Shown: positions 17,150-25,484 of the stretch, in pieces | How positions within the stretch are numbered: the stretch's first letter is position 1 | Layout of the letters: the number at the start of each line of letters is the position of its first letter | DNA from: Azospirillum griseum | GTDB taxonomy: Bacteria > Pseudomonadota > Alphaproteobacteria > Azospirillales > Azospirillaceae | Assembly (NCBI RefSeq): GCF_003966125.1 | Contig: NZ_RXMA01000028.1 | Span: forward strand, 1 to 64,000 | DNA: 64,000 bases | Direction: 5' to 3' | Made by a program: the position numbers and the translations under genes | Notes under the pieces: generated by a model | What the model saw: the letters and a program-made list of their open reading frames with translations, nothing else | Told to the model about the DNA's origin: nothing | The model's database searches: none

Positions 17150-18148
17150 TCACGGGACCCGGTCGGGCGGTTCTTGCCCGGCCATCACCGCGTCGATGTT
17201 GTCCAACGCCTTGAAACCCATGGCGTTTCGCGTTTCGACCGTGGCGCTGCCCAGATGCGGCAACAAAAACACATTGGGGAGGTCACAATAGTCCGGGAAC
17301 AGGTTCGGTTCGTTCTCGAACACGTCCAGACCGGCGGCGGCCAGCCGTCCGCTGCGCAGGGCGGCAACAACGTCCCGGTCGTTCACCACCGTGCCGCGCG
17401 CGGTGTTGACCAGAATGGCCCCCGGCGGCAGGCGGTCGATGCGCGCGGCGTTCAGCCAATGCCGGGTGTCCGCCGTCGCCGGGAAATGCAGCGACAACAC
17501 GTCGCTGACCGACAGCATCTCTTCCGGGTCGGCGTGATAAACCGTACCGGCTTCCAACTCCGGCGGCAGGCGCCTGCGGTTGCTGTAATGAATGGTCATG
17601 CCAAAGGCGCGGGCGCGTTGGGCCACCGCCTGCCCGATCCGGCCCATGCCGATGATGCCCAGCCGCTTGCCGCCGATGTGCGTTCCCATCAGTTGGGTCG
17701 GGGTCCAGCCGGTCCAGCCCTTGGCGCGGATCAGCCGCTCCCCTTCCGAGGCGCGGCGGGCCGCCCCCAGGATCAGCAACAGGGCGATGTCGGCGGTGGC
17801 GTCGGTCAGCACGTCGGGCGTGTTGGTGACGGTCAGGCCACGGCTGCGGGCGGCGGCCAGATCAATATGATCGGTGCCAACGGAGAAGGTCGCCAGCACC
17901 CGCACCCGGTCGGGCAGTGCGGCGATGGCGGCGGCGTCCAGCCGATCCCCGGCGCAGCACAGCACCGCGTCGGCCCCGATGTCCGCCGCGCGGGCGGCGA
18001 TCTCCAGCCCCGACAACGCGGCGTCGGTGGGGTTCAACGTCGCGGCGTAATCGCGGGCGGCGCGTGCCTCCACCGCGTCCGGCAAGCGGCGGGTCAGCAG
18101 CAGCGTCGGCCGAACGGCGGGCGCGTTGGGGTCTGCGGGTGTGACCAT
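17150..18148 (-). CDS. D-2-hydroxyacid dehydrogenase (glyoxylate reductase-like)
   Basis: The product is 332 residues with the D-isomer-specific 2-hydroxyacid dehydrogenase fold. The NAD(P) site is GIIGMGRIGQAVA. The three catalytic residues are the arginine in VNTARGTVV, the glutamate in LDVFENEP and the histidine in LPHLGSATVETR. The ATATFSVGTDHID-like segment (LATFSVGTDHIDL) is typical of glyoxylate/hydroxypyruvate reductases, so it probably reduces glyoxylate or hydroxypyruvate. The exact substrate is inference. The ATG at 18148 has AAAGGA upstream. It is divergent from eipB with about 96 nt between. Confidence 0.9.
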   Translation of the reverse strand: MVTPADPNAPAVRPTLLLTRRLPDAVEARAARDYAATLNPTDAALSGLEIAARAADIGADAVLCCAGDRLDAAAIAALPDRVRVLATFSVGTDHIDLAAARSRGLTVTNTPDVLTDATADIALLLILGAARRASEGERLIRAKGWTGWTPTQLMGTHIGGKRLGIIGMGRIGQAVAQRARAFGMTIHYSNRRRLPPELEAGTVYHADPEEMLSVSDVLSLHFPATADTRHWLNAARIDRLPPGAILVNTARGTVVNDRDVVAALRSGRLAAAGLDVFENEPNLFPDYCDLPNVFLLPHLGSATVETRNAMGFKALDNIDAVMAGQEPPDRVP

Positions 18149-18244
18149 CCTGGGAATTCCTTTCCAGATATAGGAATTGCTGGTGGCGGCCCTTTCGGAC
18201 TGCGTTAAAAACACCCATAATCGAAGCAGCGCCGACAATCACCT

Positions 18245-19156
18245 GTGGATACCGCCTTGTTCAACCGCCGCACCGCCCGCCGTTCCGCCGGTCGCCCCCT
18301 GTGGGGCCTGTTTCAGGGCGCGGTGATGGGGGCTGTCACCCTGGGCCTGACGCTGACGCTGGGCGCACCACTGCCCGCCGCCGCCGCGCCGCTGGCCAAC
18401 GGACTGCCCGCCCCCGCCGATCTGGCCGCCGGAATCCAACCGCACCGGGCGATCTACGCCATGTCGCTGCTGTCGGCCCGCAACAGCTCCAAGGTCAGCG
18501 ACGTGCGCGGGCGCATGATGTTCGAGTGGGCGGATGCCTGCGACGGCTGGACCACCGAGCAGCGTTTCCAGTTGCGCTTCGTCTACAGCGAAGGCGACGA
18601 GATGGCGATGAACACCAATTACACGACGTGGGAGGCCAAGGACGGTTCGCGCTACCGCTTCAACGTCCGCAAGGTCATCAACGGCGAGGTCGACGACGAC
18701 GTGCGCGGCGAGGCCAACCTGCCCGCCAACGGCGGCAGCGGGACCGCGCATTTCACCAAGCCGGAACCGCAGGAAATCGATCTGCCGGCCGGGGCAATGT
18801 TCCCCACCGCCCACACGCTGGCCATCCTGGACCACGCCCGCCGGGGCGAGCGGTTCTTCAGCCGGGTCATCTTCGACGGGGCCGACGCCGAGGGCGCGAC
18901 CGAAGTGTCCACCGTGATCGGCCAACCCGGCCCGGCCAAGGGGGCCGCCAAGGACACCCTGCTGCGCGACGCCACCACCTGGCCGGTGCGCATGGCCTTT
19001 TTCCCCAGCCACAGCGAGTCGGCGCAGCCCGATTACGAAATGAGCCTGCGTCTGCTGCAAAACGGCATCGCCGAATCCATGCAGATTGACTACGGCGATT
19101 TCACCGTGAACGCCATCCTGGAGAAGATCGAGGCGCTGCCCCGGTCGGGCTGCTGA
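18245..19156 (+). CDS. eipB: EipB/DUF1849 periplasmic envelope integrity protein
   Basis: The product is up to 303 residues with a secretion signal whose hydrophobic core is GAVTLGLTLTLGAPLPAAAA. The mature protein opens with IQPHRAIYAMSLLS, the signature of DUF1849. EipB of Brucella forms a periplasmic beta-spiral needed for envelope integrity, and has a conserved disulfide; here a cysteine at DACDGW and one at the very C terminus (SGC) could form it. Start is GTG at 18245, with no obvious ribosome site; an internal ATG at 18326 would still leave a signal peptide. Confidence 0.88.
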   Translation: MDTALFNRRTARRSAGRPLWGLFQGAVMGAVTLGLTLTLGAPLPAAAAPLANGLPAPADLAAGIQPHRAIYAMSLLSARNSSKVSDVRGRMMFEWADACDGWTTEQRFQLRFVYSEGDEMAMNTNYTTWEAKDGSRYRFNVRKVINGEVDDDVRGEANLPANGGSGTAHFTKPEPQEIDLPAGAMFPTAHTLAILDHARRGERFFSRVIFDGADAEGATEVSTVIGQPGPAKGAAKDTLLRDATTWPVRMAFFPSHSESAQPDYEMSLRLLQNGIAESMQIDYGDFTVNAILEKIEALPRSGC

Positions 19157-19327
19157 GCACCGGGGCGGGTGGACAGGGCGGATCGGCTGCATTTGCCGAA
19201 AATAGGAAAGTGTTGATCGCACCCCACCGCTGCGCTTAACTGTATCCCACACACAGGCGCAATCAACGGCCACCCGCCCACCGACTCGGTCGGTTCCGGA
19301 TTCGGGCAGGCCGCAAAAGGGTTCAAG

Positions 19328-19555
19328 ATGGCCAAAAAGCACGTCCAGGTCGGACAGGTGTTCCAGCCGGTCGGCGCGGCCAAGGGGCGCGCGTGGCGGG
19401 TGACGGAAACCGTCACCTTGCTCGGCATTCCGCACGCCCGCGTCGTCAGCACCGAAGACGACGGGGTGTCGAAAACCCTGAGCTGTTCGGTTCTGATCGA
19501 CAGCGATCATTACAAGCTGATCGCCTCGGCTCCGCTGGACGGCGTGGCGGCGTAA
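19328..19555 (+). CDS. Small conserved-looking protein, unknown function
   Basis: The product is 75 residues, without signal peptide or membrane helix. AAGGG lies 8-12 nt before the ATG, and a terminator follows, so it is a stand-alone gene. The sequence (QVFQPVGAAKGRAWRVTETVTLLGIPHARVV) predicts mostly beta strands, a small barrel-like fold. I do not recognise a family. The role cannot be inferred from the neighbours. Confidence 0.7.
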   Translation: MAKKHVQVGQVFQPVGAAKGRAWRVTETVTLLGIPHARVVSTEDDGVSKTLSCSVLIDSDHYKLIASAPLDGVAA

Positions 19556-19593
19556 CCGGACGCCCACCGGCTTCTGTTCGACCAGAGTGAGCG

Positions 19594-19621
19594 CGCCGCC
19601 AGACCCGCAAGTCTGGTGGCG
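19594..19621 (+). terminator. Intrinsic terminator after the 75-residue gene
   Basis: An 11-bp stem with one G-T pair (19594-19604 with 19611-19621), a 6-nt loop and then TTTTCTGTTT. Confidence 0.8.
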
Positions 19622-19697
19622 TTTTCTGTTTGCGCGGCCCGCTGTGTTCCCCCACTGTTCTCCCATAGCGCCCGAACAGACCGCCCCGGCCCTGCCC

Positions 19698-20987
19698 ATG
19701 TCATCCAGCCTTTTTGCCGAACAGGCCCCGCGCCCGCTGGCCGACCGCCTGCGCCCCACACGGTTGGCCGAAGTGGTCGGCCAGGACCACCTGCTGACAC
19801 CCGACGCGCCCATCGGGCGGATGGTGGCGGCGCGCAACCTGTCGTCGATGGTGCTGTGGGGCACGCCCGGTTGCGGCAAGACCACCATCGCCCGCCTGCT
19901 GGCCGAAGCGACCGACCTGCATTTCGACGCGGTGTCGGCCCTGCAAAGCGGCGTGGCCGATCTGCGCAAGCTGTTCGACGCCGCACGCGGGCGGCGCGCC
20001 GGTGGGCGCGGAACCCTGCTGTTCTGCGACGAGGTCCATCACTTCAACAAATCGGTGCAGGATATCTTCCTGCCCTATCTGGAGGATGGGACCATCACCC
20101 TGGTGGGGGCGACCACCGAAAACCCCAGCTTCGAGCTGAACGCGGCCATCCTGTCGCGCGTCCAGGTCTTCGTTCTGCGGCGGTTGGACGAGGAATCGCT
20201 CGCCGCCCTGCTGACGCGCGCCGAATCCCATCTTGGCCATCCCCTGCCGTTGACCGACGACGCGCGCGCCGCGCTGGTGACGATGGCCGACGGCGACGGG
20301 CGTTTCCTGCTGAACATGGCCGAACAGATCGACGCGCTGTCGGGGGGCGATGCGCTGGACGCCGCCGGTCTGGGGCGGGTGCTGCAACGGCGGATGCCGT
20401 CCTACGACAAGGCCGGGGATGGCCATTACAATCTGCTGTCGGCCTTCCACAAGAGCCTGCGCGGGTCCGACGCCGACGCCGCGCTTTATTGGATGTGCCG
20501 GATGCTGGCGGCGGGGGAGGATCCGCGCGTGATCGCCCGCCGCATGCTGTGCGTCGCCAACGAGGACATCGGGCTGGCCGACCCCAACGCCATCGTGCAG
20601 GCGCTGACCGCCTGGGAAACCTATGAACGGTTGGGACCGGCGGAGGGGGAACGGGCGCTGGCGCAGGCCTGCCTGTATCTGGCGACCGCGCCGAAATCCA
20701 ACGCGGTCGAGGTCGCCCTGTCCGAAGCCCGCGCGCTGGCCCGCAAGACCGGCAGCGTCATGCCGCCGATGCACGCGGTGAACGCGCCGACGCGGATGAT
20801 GAAGGATCTTGGCTACAAGCAGGGCTACATCTACGACCACGACACACCGGAGGGCTTTTCCGGCCTGAACTACTTCCCGCCCGGCGTGGAGCGCCACAGC
20901 TTCTACCGCCCGGTGGAGCGCGGTTTCGAGCGCGAGATCCGCAAACGCCTGACCTATTGGGGCAACCTGCGCGGGCGGCGGTCCTGA
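19698..20987 (+). CDS. rarA: Replication-associated recombination protein A (RarA/MgsA AAA+ ATPase)
   Basis: The product is 429 residues. It is a clamp-loader-like AAA+ ATPase acting at stalled replication forks. Evidence: PLADRLRPTRLAEVVGQDHLL at the N terminus, Walker A GTPGCGKTTIARLL, Walker B LLFCDEVHHFN, sensor 1 GATTENPSFELN and the C-terminal MgsA domain with GYKQGYIYDHDTPEGFSGLNYFPPG. Motifs and length are standard for RarA. The ATG at 19698 gives the family N terminus; the frame opening at 19587 runs over the terminator. Confidence 0.96.
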   Translation: MSSSLFAEQAPRPLADRLRPTRLAEVVGQDHLLTPDAPIGRMVAARNLSSMVLWGTPGCGKTTIARLLAEATDLHFDAVSALQSGVADLRKLFDAARGRRAGGRGTLLFCDEVHHFNKSVQDIFLPYLEDGTITLVGATTENPSFELNAAILSRVQVFVLRRLDEESLAALLTRAESHLGHPLPLTDDARAALVTMADGDGRFLLNMAEQIDALSGGDALDAAGLGRVLQRRMPSYDKAGDGHYNLLSAFHKSLRGSDADAALYWMCRMLAAGEDPRVIARRMLCVANEDIGLADPNAIVQALTAWETYERLGPAEGERALAQACLYLATAPKSNAVEVALSEARALARKTGSVMPPMHAVNAPTRMMKDLGYKQGYIYDHDTPEGFSGLNYFPPGVERHSFYRPVERGFEREIRKRLTYWGNLRGRRS

Positions 20988-21012
20988 CCGGATCCGCCGC
21001 CCGGTTTCGGTC

Positions 21013-21435
21013 TTACCGAACCGCGTTGCAGCGCTGGAAGCACTGCTTGAGCTGATAGCTGCAATTGTCCGACGGGGTGAAGGGACCACCGGCGTCCGGG
21101 CGCTCCAGCCCGCTCTGGGTGCGGGCCGCCACCGAATCCATGCACATGTTCAGGCTGCGCTCGCACTGGGTGCGGCAGGTGCCGCCGCCGCTGGTGTCGC
21201 CGTTCAGGCGCAACGACTGGTCATCGCCCTGGGCAGCCCCACCGGCCGGGGTCGCCGGGCGCGCCGCGTTGGGCTTGCTGGCCGGAACCTGGGGCAGTGC
21301 TGTGGAACCGGCGGACGCCGTCGCCGACGGGGCGGCCACCGACGCGGCGCGCGGCGCGGGTTGGTCGGCGCAGGCGGTCAGGCCAAGCAACGCCACCGCA
21401 ACCAGCGAAGCAAAAAGGCGGATCGGACGGAACAT
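21013..21435 (-). CDS. Cysteine-rich putative lipoprotein
   Basis: The product is 140 residues with a lipoprotein signal peptide ending in the lipobox LTAC (Cys about 22). A low-complexity Ala/Pro/Ser linker (25-80) leads to a C-terminal domain with six cysteines in mirror order, Cx3Cx6C (TCRTQCERSLNMC) and Cx6Cx3C (NCSYQLKQCFQRC), which suggests a disulfide-linked helical hairpin. Family not recognised. It probably sits in the outer membrane or periplasm. It is convergent with rarA. Confidence 0.7.
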   Translation of the reverse strand: MFRPIRLFASLVAVALLGLTACADQPAPRAASVAAPSATASAGSTALPQVPASKPNAARPATPAGGAAQGDDQSLRLNGDTSGGGTCRTQCERSLNMCMDSVAARTQSGLERPDAGGPFTPSDNCSYQLKQCFQRCNAVR

Positions 21436-21552
21436 GCCACACGGCTCCTATTCTTCTTTGTGCGAAGATGGTATGCGGCTGGGCGGAATGCCACGCTCGC
21501 GGGTCCATCCCCGGATCGACCCCAATATGCCGGGAACCGGCCCCAGAAGGGA

Positions 21553-21822
21553 ATGACCCAAATGACACCCAACCCCGCGAACCCGACCCCGAACCGCAAG
21601 AGCCGGCTGTTGTTCGCCGCGCTGCTGGTGGTCGGGTTGGTGATGCTGGTCGCCCGCACCGCCTCCCGTCCCGACGTCGGCTTTGGCGAAATGCTGGTTC
21701 CCGCCCTGGGCGGGCTGGCCGTGGCCGGGGCCATCGCCCTGATCGTCCGCCAGGACCGCCGGGACCGCGCCGCCCTGCCCGCCACCCAGCGCAATCGCCA
21801 GGACCACGGCACGCCCAATTGA
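21553..21822 (+). CDS. Small two-helix membrane protein, unknown
   Basis: The product is 89 residues. Two hydrophobic segments (about 17-34 and 48-67) are separated by a short loop, with a charged C-terminal tail (RQDRRDRAALPATQRNRQD). AGAAGGGA precedes the ATG at 21553. It is divergent from the lipoprotein gene. No family recognised; probably an inner-membrane protein. Confidence 0.6.
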   Translation: MTQMTPNPANPTPNRKSRLLFAALLVVGLVMLVARTASRPDVGFGEMLVPALGGLAVAGAIALIVRQDRRDRAALPATQRNRQDHGTPN

Positions 21823-21830
21823 GAGGGGGA

Positions 21831-21850
21831 GGCGGAGCGAACGCTCCGCC
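21831..21850. terminator. Palindrome between convergent genes
   Basis: Nine-bp arms (21831-21839 with 21842-21850) are separated by AA. It lies between the convergent small membrane gene and the DedA-family gene, so it may serve as a bidirectional stop. There is no T-tract. Confidence 0.35.
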
Positions 21851-21862
21851 CGCCGAAGTCCC

Positions 21863-22441
21863 TCAGACGAATTTGAAGCTCAACAGGCCGCCGACCACGA
21901 CGACCAACAGCAGGGTCGTGACCAGCATCAGGCGCTTTTCGATGATCGCCTGCACTTGTTCGCCGTAAAAATGCAGCAGCACCGCGATCATGTAGAATCG
22001 TGAAAAGCGCGCGATGATCGAGCAGAGCACGAACACCGTCAGGTCCAGATGGGCGAATCCGGCGGTGATGGTCAGCAGCTTGTAGGGGATCGGCGTCACC
22101 CCCTTCAAAATCAGGAACCAGGGGCCATAGGCGGCGAACATCTCCTGGAACCGCAGGAAGGAGTCCTGCGCGTCGTACAAATCGATGATGAGCCGCCCCA
22201 GGCTTTCAAACAGATAGAATCCCAGCGCGTAACCGAACACACCGCCCAGCAGGGACGCCAGCGCACACAGGTTGGTGTAGAACCACAGCTTTTTCGGCTG
22301 GGCCAGACACATCGGAATCAGCATCACGTCGGGCGGCAGCGGAAAAAAGGAGCTTTCCGCAAAGGACACGGCGGACATCCACCACACGGCATCCCGACGA
22401 ACCGACAAGCGCTGAATGCGGTTGTAAAGGGAACGCAACAT
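21863..22441 (-). CDS. YqaA/DedA-family membrane protein
   Basis: The product is 192 residues with a VTT (SNARE-associated) domain. Typical features are AESSFFPLPPDVMLIPMCLA, GGVFGYALGFYLFESLG, the GPWFLILKGVTPIPYKLLTITAGFAHLDL segment and a final membrane helix. Members of the superfamily act in lipid flipping and envelope homeostasis; YqaA itself has no defined substrate. The ATG at 22441 is used (22459 possible). It lies just beyond the ribosomal operon terminator and should have its own promoter. Confidence 0.85.
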   Translation of the reverse strand: MLRSLYNRIQRLSVRRDAVWWMSAVSFAESSFFPLPPDVMLIPMCLAQPKKLWFYTNLCALASLLGGVFGYALGFYLFESLGRLIIDLYDAQDSFLRFQEMFAAYGPWFLILKGVTPIPYKLLTITAGFAHLDLTVFVLCSIIARFSRFYMIAVLLHFYGEQVQAIIEKRLMLVTTLLLVVVVGGLLSFKFV

Positions 22442-22463
22442 TTCACCGGCCCCATACAAGAAA

Positions 22464-22493
22464 ACCCTCTCTTCGGCGCACCGAAGAGAGGGT
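22464..22493 (-). terminator. Intrinsic terminator of the ribosomal alpha cluster
   Basis: A perfect 13-bp stem (22464-22476 with 22481-22493) with loop CGCA (plus strand); on the minus strand it is followed by TTTTCTTG. It lies 58 nt past the rplQ stop. Confidence 0.93.
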
Positions 22494-22551
22494 CGTTCTT
22501 CATCCTATACCGGTCTTGCCCGGTGAAAAGCAAGGACCGGATGTGTGGATG

Positions 22552-22980
22552 TTACTCGTCAGCCGCAGCGTCCGTGTCGACGGCGTCGCCGGTCGGGCCG
22601 GAATTCTGGCCCTTGGCGTCCGCGTCACGGTCCACCAGCTCGAACACGGCCATGTCGGCGGCGTCACCATAGCGGAAACCGGCCTTCAGAACGCGGGTGT
22701 AGCCACCCTGACGGTCCTTGTAGCGGTCGGCCAGAACGGTGAACAGCTTCGTCACCATCTCGTCGTCGCGCAGCTGAGCGTAGGCCAGGCGACGGTTGGC
22801 CAGGCCACCCTTCTTGCCCAGGGTGATCAGCTTGTCGACGATGGCGCGGAGTTCCTTCGCCTTCGGCAGGGTGGTGGTGATCTGCTCGTGCTTGATCACC
22901 GCGTTCGCCATGTTCGAGAACATGGCCTTGCGGTGGCTGGTGGTCTTGCTGAGCTTACGTCCCGAAACGCCGTGACGCAT
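22552..22980 (-). CDS. rplQ: 50S ribosomal protein L17
   Basis: The product is 142 residues. The L17 N terminus [25 protein letters not shown] and the [27 protein letters not shown] segment are unmistakable. An acidic C-terminal tail ([12 protein letters not shown]) extends it beyond the E. coli length of 127. It is last of rpsM-rpsK-rpoA-rplQ and is followed by a strong terminator. The 175-nt gap from rpoA contains a long inverted repeat. Confidence 0.98.
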   Translation of the reverse strand: MRHGVSGRKLSKTTSHRKAMFSNMANAVIKHEQITTTLPKAKELRAIVDKLITLGKKGGLANRRLAYAQLRDDEMVTKLFTVLADRYKDRQGGYTRVLKAGFRYGDAADMAVFELVDRDADAKGQNSGPTGDAVDTDAAADE

Positions 22981-23089
22981 GGCGGTCCTCCTTCATGGCT
23001 TGGCCCCCCTCGGGGAGCCGATCGTGAACCCCGCCGCCCAGACCGGCGGTCTGGTACGGCAACGGGGGCGGGCGATTGCCCTGGAAACA

Positions 23090-23142
23090 GCACCCTCCCC
23101 CACCCGTGCCCGCGCAGGGCGGAAACGGGCGGGCGAGGGTGC
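23090..23142 (-). promoter_or_regulatory. Long inverted repeat between rpoA and rplQ
   Basis: Arms 23090-23097 and 23135-23142 pair perfectly, and GC-rich inner segments can extend the stem. It begins about 110 nt before rplQ. There is no T-run, so RNA processing or attenuation is more likely than termination. Confidence 0.45.
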
Positions 23143-23155
23143 GGAACAAAACGGC

Positions 23156-24172
23156 TTAGTACGGCTCTTCCAGACGCTTGGCCAGTTCCTCGATGTTCTC
23201 GGGCGGCCAGTTCGGGATTTCCATACCCAGGTGCAGGCCCATCTGGGACAGCACTTCCTTGATCTCGTTCAGCGACTTGCGGCCGAAATTCGGCGTGCGC
23301 AGCATTTCCGCTTCGGTCTTCTGAACCAGATCGCCGATGTAGACGATGTTGTCGTTCTTGAGGCAGTTGGCCGAACGAACCGACAGCTCCAGCTCGTCCA
23401 CCTTGCGGAGCAGGTTCTTGTTGAACGGAACCTCCTCGTGCTTCTCCTCGGAGACGGCGTGCGTCGGCTCTTCGAAGTTGATGAACAGCTGCAGCTGGTC
23501 CTGCATGATGCGGGCGGCGAGCGCCAGCGCGTCATCCGGCTTCACCGAGCCATTCGTCTCGATGGACATCGTCAGGCGGTCGTAATCGGTGACTTGGCCG
23601 ACGCGGGCGTTGTCAACCTTGTAGGACACCTTGCGGACCGGCGAGAACAGGGCGTCGATGGGGATCAGCCCGATCGGCGCGTCTTCCGGGCGGTTCTGGC
23701 TGGCGGGGACATAGCCCTTGCCGGTCTCGACCGTCAGTTCCATGTTCAAGCGCGCGCCGTTGTCCAGCGTGCAGATGACCAGATCGGGATCCATGACCTG
23801 GATGTCCGGCCCGGTTTCGATCATGCCGGCGGTGACTTCGCCCGGGCCATCGGCGCGCAGGCGCATGCGCTTCGGGCCGTCGCCGCCCATGCGCAGGCCC
23901 ATCGTCTTGATGTTCAGGACGATGTCGGTCACGTCCTCGCGGACGCCGGGGATCGACGAGAACTCGTGCAGAACACCGTCGATGTGGATCGCCGTGACCG
24001 CAGCGCCCTGCAAGGAGGAGAGCAGGATGCGACGCAGCGCGTTGCCGAGCGTCAGGCCGAAACCGCGTTCCAGCGGCTCGGCGACCACGGTCGCGGAGCG
24101 GTCGGCGTCATCGCCGGGCTGGATGTCCAGCTTACTCGGCTTGATCAGCTCTTGCCAGTTCTTTTGAAGCAC
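23156..24172 (-). CDS. rpoA: RNA polymerase subunit alpha
   Basis: The product is 338 residues. The N-terminal dimerisation domain holds [26 protein letters not shown], and the C-terminal domain holds [40 protein letters not shown], which contacts UP elements and activators. Start is GTG at 24172 ([12 protein letters not shown], the usual N terminus) with TTGAGG just upstream; the in-frame TTG at 24184 is part of that ribosome site. It is third in the alpha cluster, preceded by an unusually long 130-nt spacer with a large hairpin. Confidence 0.98.
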   Translation of the reverse strand: MLQKNWQELIKPSKLDIQPGDDADRSATVVAEPLERGFGLTLGNALRRILLSSLQGAAVTAIHIDGVLHEFSSIPGVREDVTDIVLNIKTMGLRMGGDGPKRMRLRADGPGEVTAGMIETGPDIQVMDPDLVICTLDNGARLNMELTVETGKGYVPASQNRPEDAPIGLIPIDALFSPVRKVSYKVDNARVGQVTDYDRLTMSIETNGSVKPDDALALAARIMQDQLQLFINFEEPTHAVSEEKHEEVPFNKNLLRKVDELELSVRSANCLKNDNIVYIGDLVQKTEAEMLRTPNFGRKSLNEIKEVLSQMGLHLGMEIPNWPPENIEELAKRLEEPY

Positions 24173-24206
24173 GGGAGACCTCAATTGCCATCAGGTGAAA
24201 ACGAAC

Positions 24207-24285
24207 CCGCAGGAATCCGCCACCCCCATTCTGGGACGGTTGCGATGGCTGCAACCGTCCGTCCCGGGGTGGATGATTCCTGCGG
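24207..24285 (-). promoter_or_regulatory. Large three-part hairpin in the rpsK-rpoA spacer
   Basis: Three nested perfect stems pair in order: 24207-24216 with 24276-24285 (10 bp), 24220-24226 with 24266-24272 (7 bp) and 24234-24243 with 24251-24260 (10 bp), with a 7-nt apical loop. The first two are separated by a symmetric 3-nt internal loop. No T-run follows. It ends 35 nt before the rpoA GTG. It may set rpoA dosage by processing or translational control. Confidence 0.65.
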
Positions 24286-24302
24286 ATGCGGAAACCAACA
24301 GG

Positions 24303-24701
24303 TTAGACGCGGCGCTTCTTGGGCGGGCGAACACCGTTGTGGGGGATCGGCGTGACGTCGCGAATCGAGGTGATCTGGAAGCCGACCGACTGGAGGGCGC
24401 GCAGGGCGGACTCACGCCCCGAACCCGGACCCTTCACTTCGACTTCCAGGGTCTTCATGCCGTGTTCCTGAGCCTTGCGGCCAGCGTCCTCGGCAGCCAC
24501 CTGGGCGGCGTAGGGGGTCGACTTGCGCGAACCCTTGAAACCCATGGTGCCCGACGACGACCAGGCAATGGTGTTGCCCTGCGCGTCGGTGATGGTGATC
24601 ATCGTGTTGTTGAACGAGGCGTTCACATGCGCGACGCCAGCGGTGATGTTCTTACGCTCACGACGACGCAGACGCTGCGAGGCGGCGGACGGCTTGGCCA
24701 T
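24303..24701 (-). CDS. rpsK: 30S ribosomal protein S11
   Basis: The product is 132 residues. Family-diagnostic segments include [46 protein letters not shown] and the C-terminal [18 protein letters not shown]. It belongs to the 30S platform near the mRNA exit. The start lies 18 nt after the rpsM stop. It is second gene of the alpha cluster. Confidence 0.98.
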   Translation of the reverse strand: MAKPSAASQRLRRRERKNITAGVAHVNASFNNTMITITDAQGNTIAWSSSGTMGFKGSRKSTPYAAQVAAEDAGRKAQEHGMKTLEVEVKGPGSGRESALRALQSVGFQITSIRDVTPIPHNGVRPPKKRRV

Positions 24702-24719
24702 GGAAGGTAATCCTCTGTC

Positions 24720-25088
24720 TTACTTCTTCTTGCCGGCGATCGGCTTGGCCGGACCCTTGCGGGTGCGGGCATTGGTGTGGGTGCGCTGACCGCGAACCGG
24801 CAGGCTCTTGCGGTGACGCAGGCCGCGATAGCAGCCCAGGTCCATCAGACGCTTGATGTTCATCGCGACTTCGCGACGCAGGTCGCCTTCGACGCGATAG
24901 TCGGCGTCGATGGTCTCGCGAATCTTCAGGACTTCGTCGTCCGTCAGTTGATTCACACGACGCTCGGCCGGAATGGCCAGCTTCGTGCAGATTTCCTTGG
25001 CCTTGAAGGGGCCGATGCCATGGATGTAGGTCAACCCGATCTCCACACGCTTCTGCGCGGGGATGTTGACGCCAGCAATACGCGCCAC
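24720..25088 (-). CDS. rpsM: 30S ribosomal protein S13
   Basis: The product is 122 residues, the standard length, starting GTG at 25088 ([26 protein letters not shown]) with GAGGAG upstream. The C terminus has the [14 protein letters not shown] motif that contacts P-site tRNA and S19. Annotation from any ATG upstream would add a spurious extension. Here it is the first gene of the cluster: no secY or adk precedes it, and pyk lies divergently upstream. Confidence 0.97.
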   Translation of the reverse strand: MARIAGVNIPAQKRVEIGLTYIHGIGPFKAKEICTKLAIPAERRVNQLTDDEVLKIRETIDADYRVEGDLRREVAMNIKRLMDLGCYRGLRHRKSLPVRGQRTHTNARTRKGPAKPIAGKKK

Positions 25089-25484
25089 GCCTGCTCTCCT
25101 CGATTCCCGTCGGCCACCCGGCAGGGCGACCGATGATCCACGCGCGCCGAAAGTCAGATCCCCCTGAAACCCGGCGCGCAAAACGTCGTTCGTACCCGGA
25201 TAGGGCACGAGAGGGTGCGACTATAGAAAATACCCGGAACTTGTCAAGGCGGAAAGCCATGGTCCGGGGTCTGTCCGACCCACGGACGAAGGCCTAAACG
25301 ACCGTGCGGCGGAACGCAAGCGCGACTCCGCAGGACTTCCGCAGGAATCCGACACGCTGCCCCTTGATTGGCGCATAATGATGCGGCAACTACCATCAGA
25401 ACGGATTGTTCGAACCAACGGACAGCCACGGCGCACCAGTCTCAGCCCCATCACCACACGATCAACCTGCAAAGGCTTGCCTTC
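25089..25484. other. 396-nt divergent intergenic region between rpsM and pyk
   Basis: No gene is visible. It carries the leftward alpha-cluster promoter at 25220-25247 with an approximately 125-nt untranslated leader before rpsM, and presumably the rightward pyk promoter, which I cannot place with confidence. No tRNA or small ORF with a ribosome site was seen. Confidence 0.7.
25220..25247 (-). promoter_or_regulatory. Near-consensus sigma-70 promoter of the rpsM cluster
   Basis: On the minus strand the -35 box TTGACA (25242-25247) and the -10 box TATAGT (25220-25225) are separated by 16 nt. The expected transcription start is near 25213. This is the most consensus-like promoter I found in the window. 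Confidence 0.8.

Noticed and set aside
19213-19241. A promoter TTGATC-N17-TTAACT before the 75-residue gene
   Set aside because: The -10 box matches consensus at only three of six positions.
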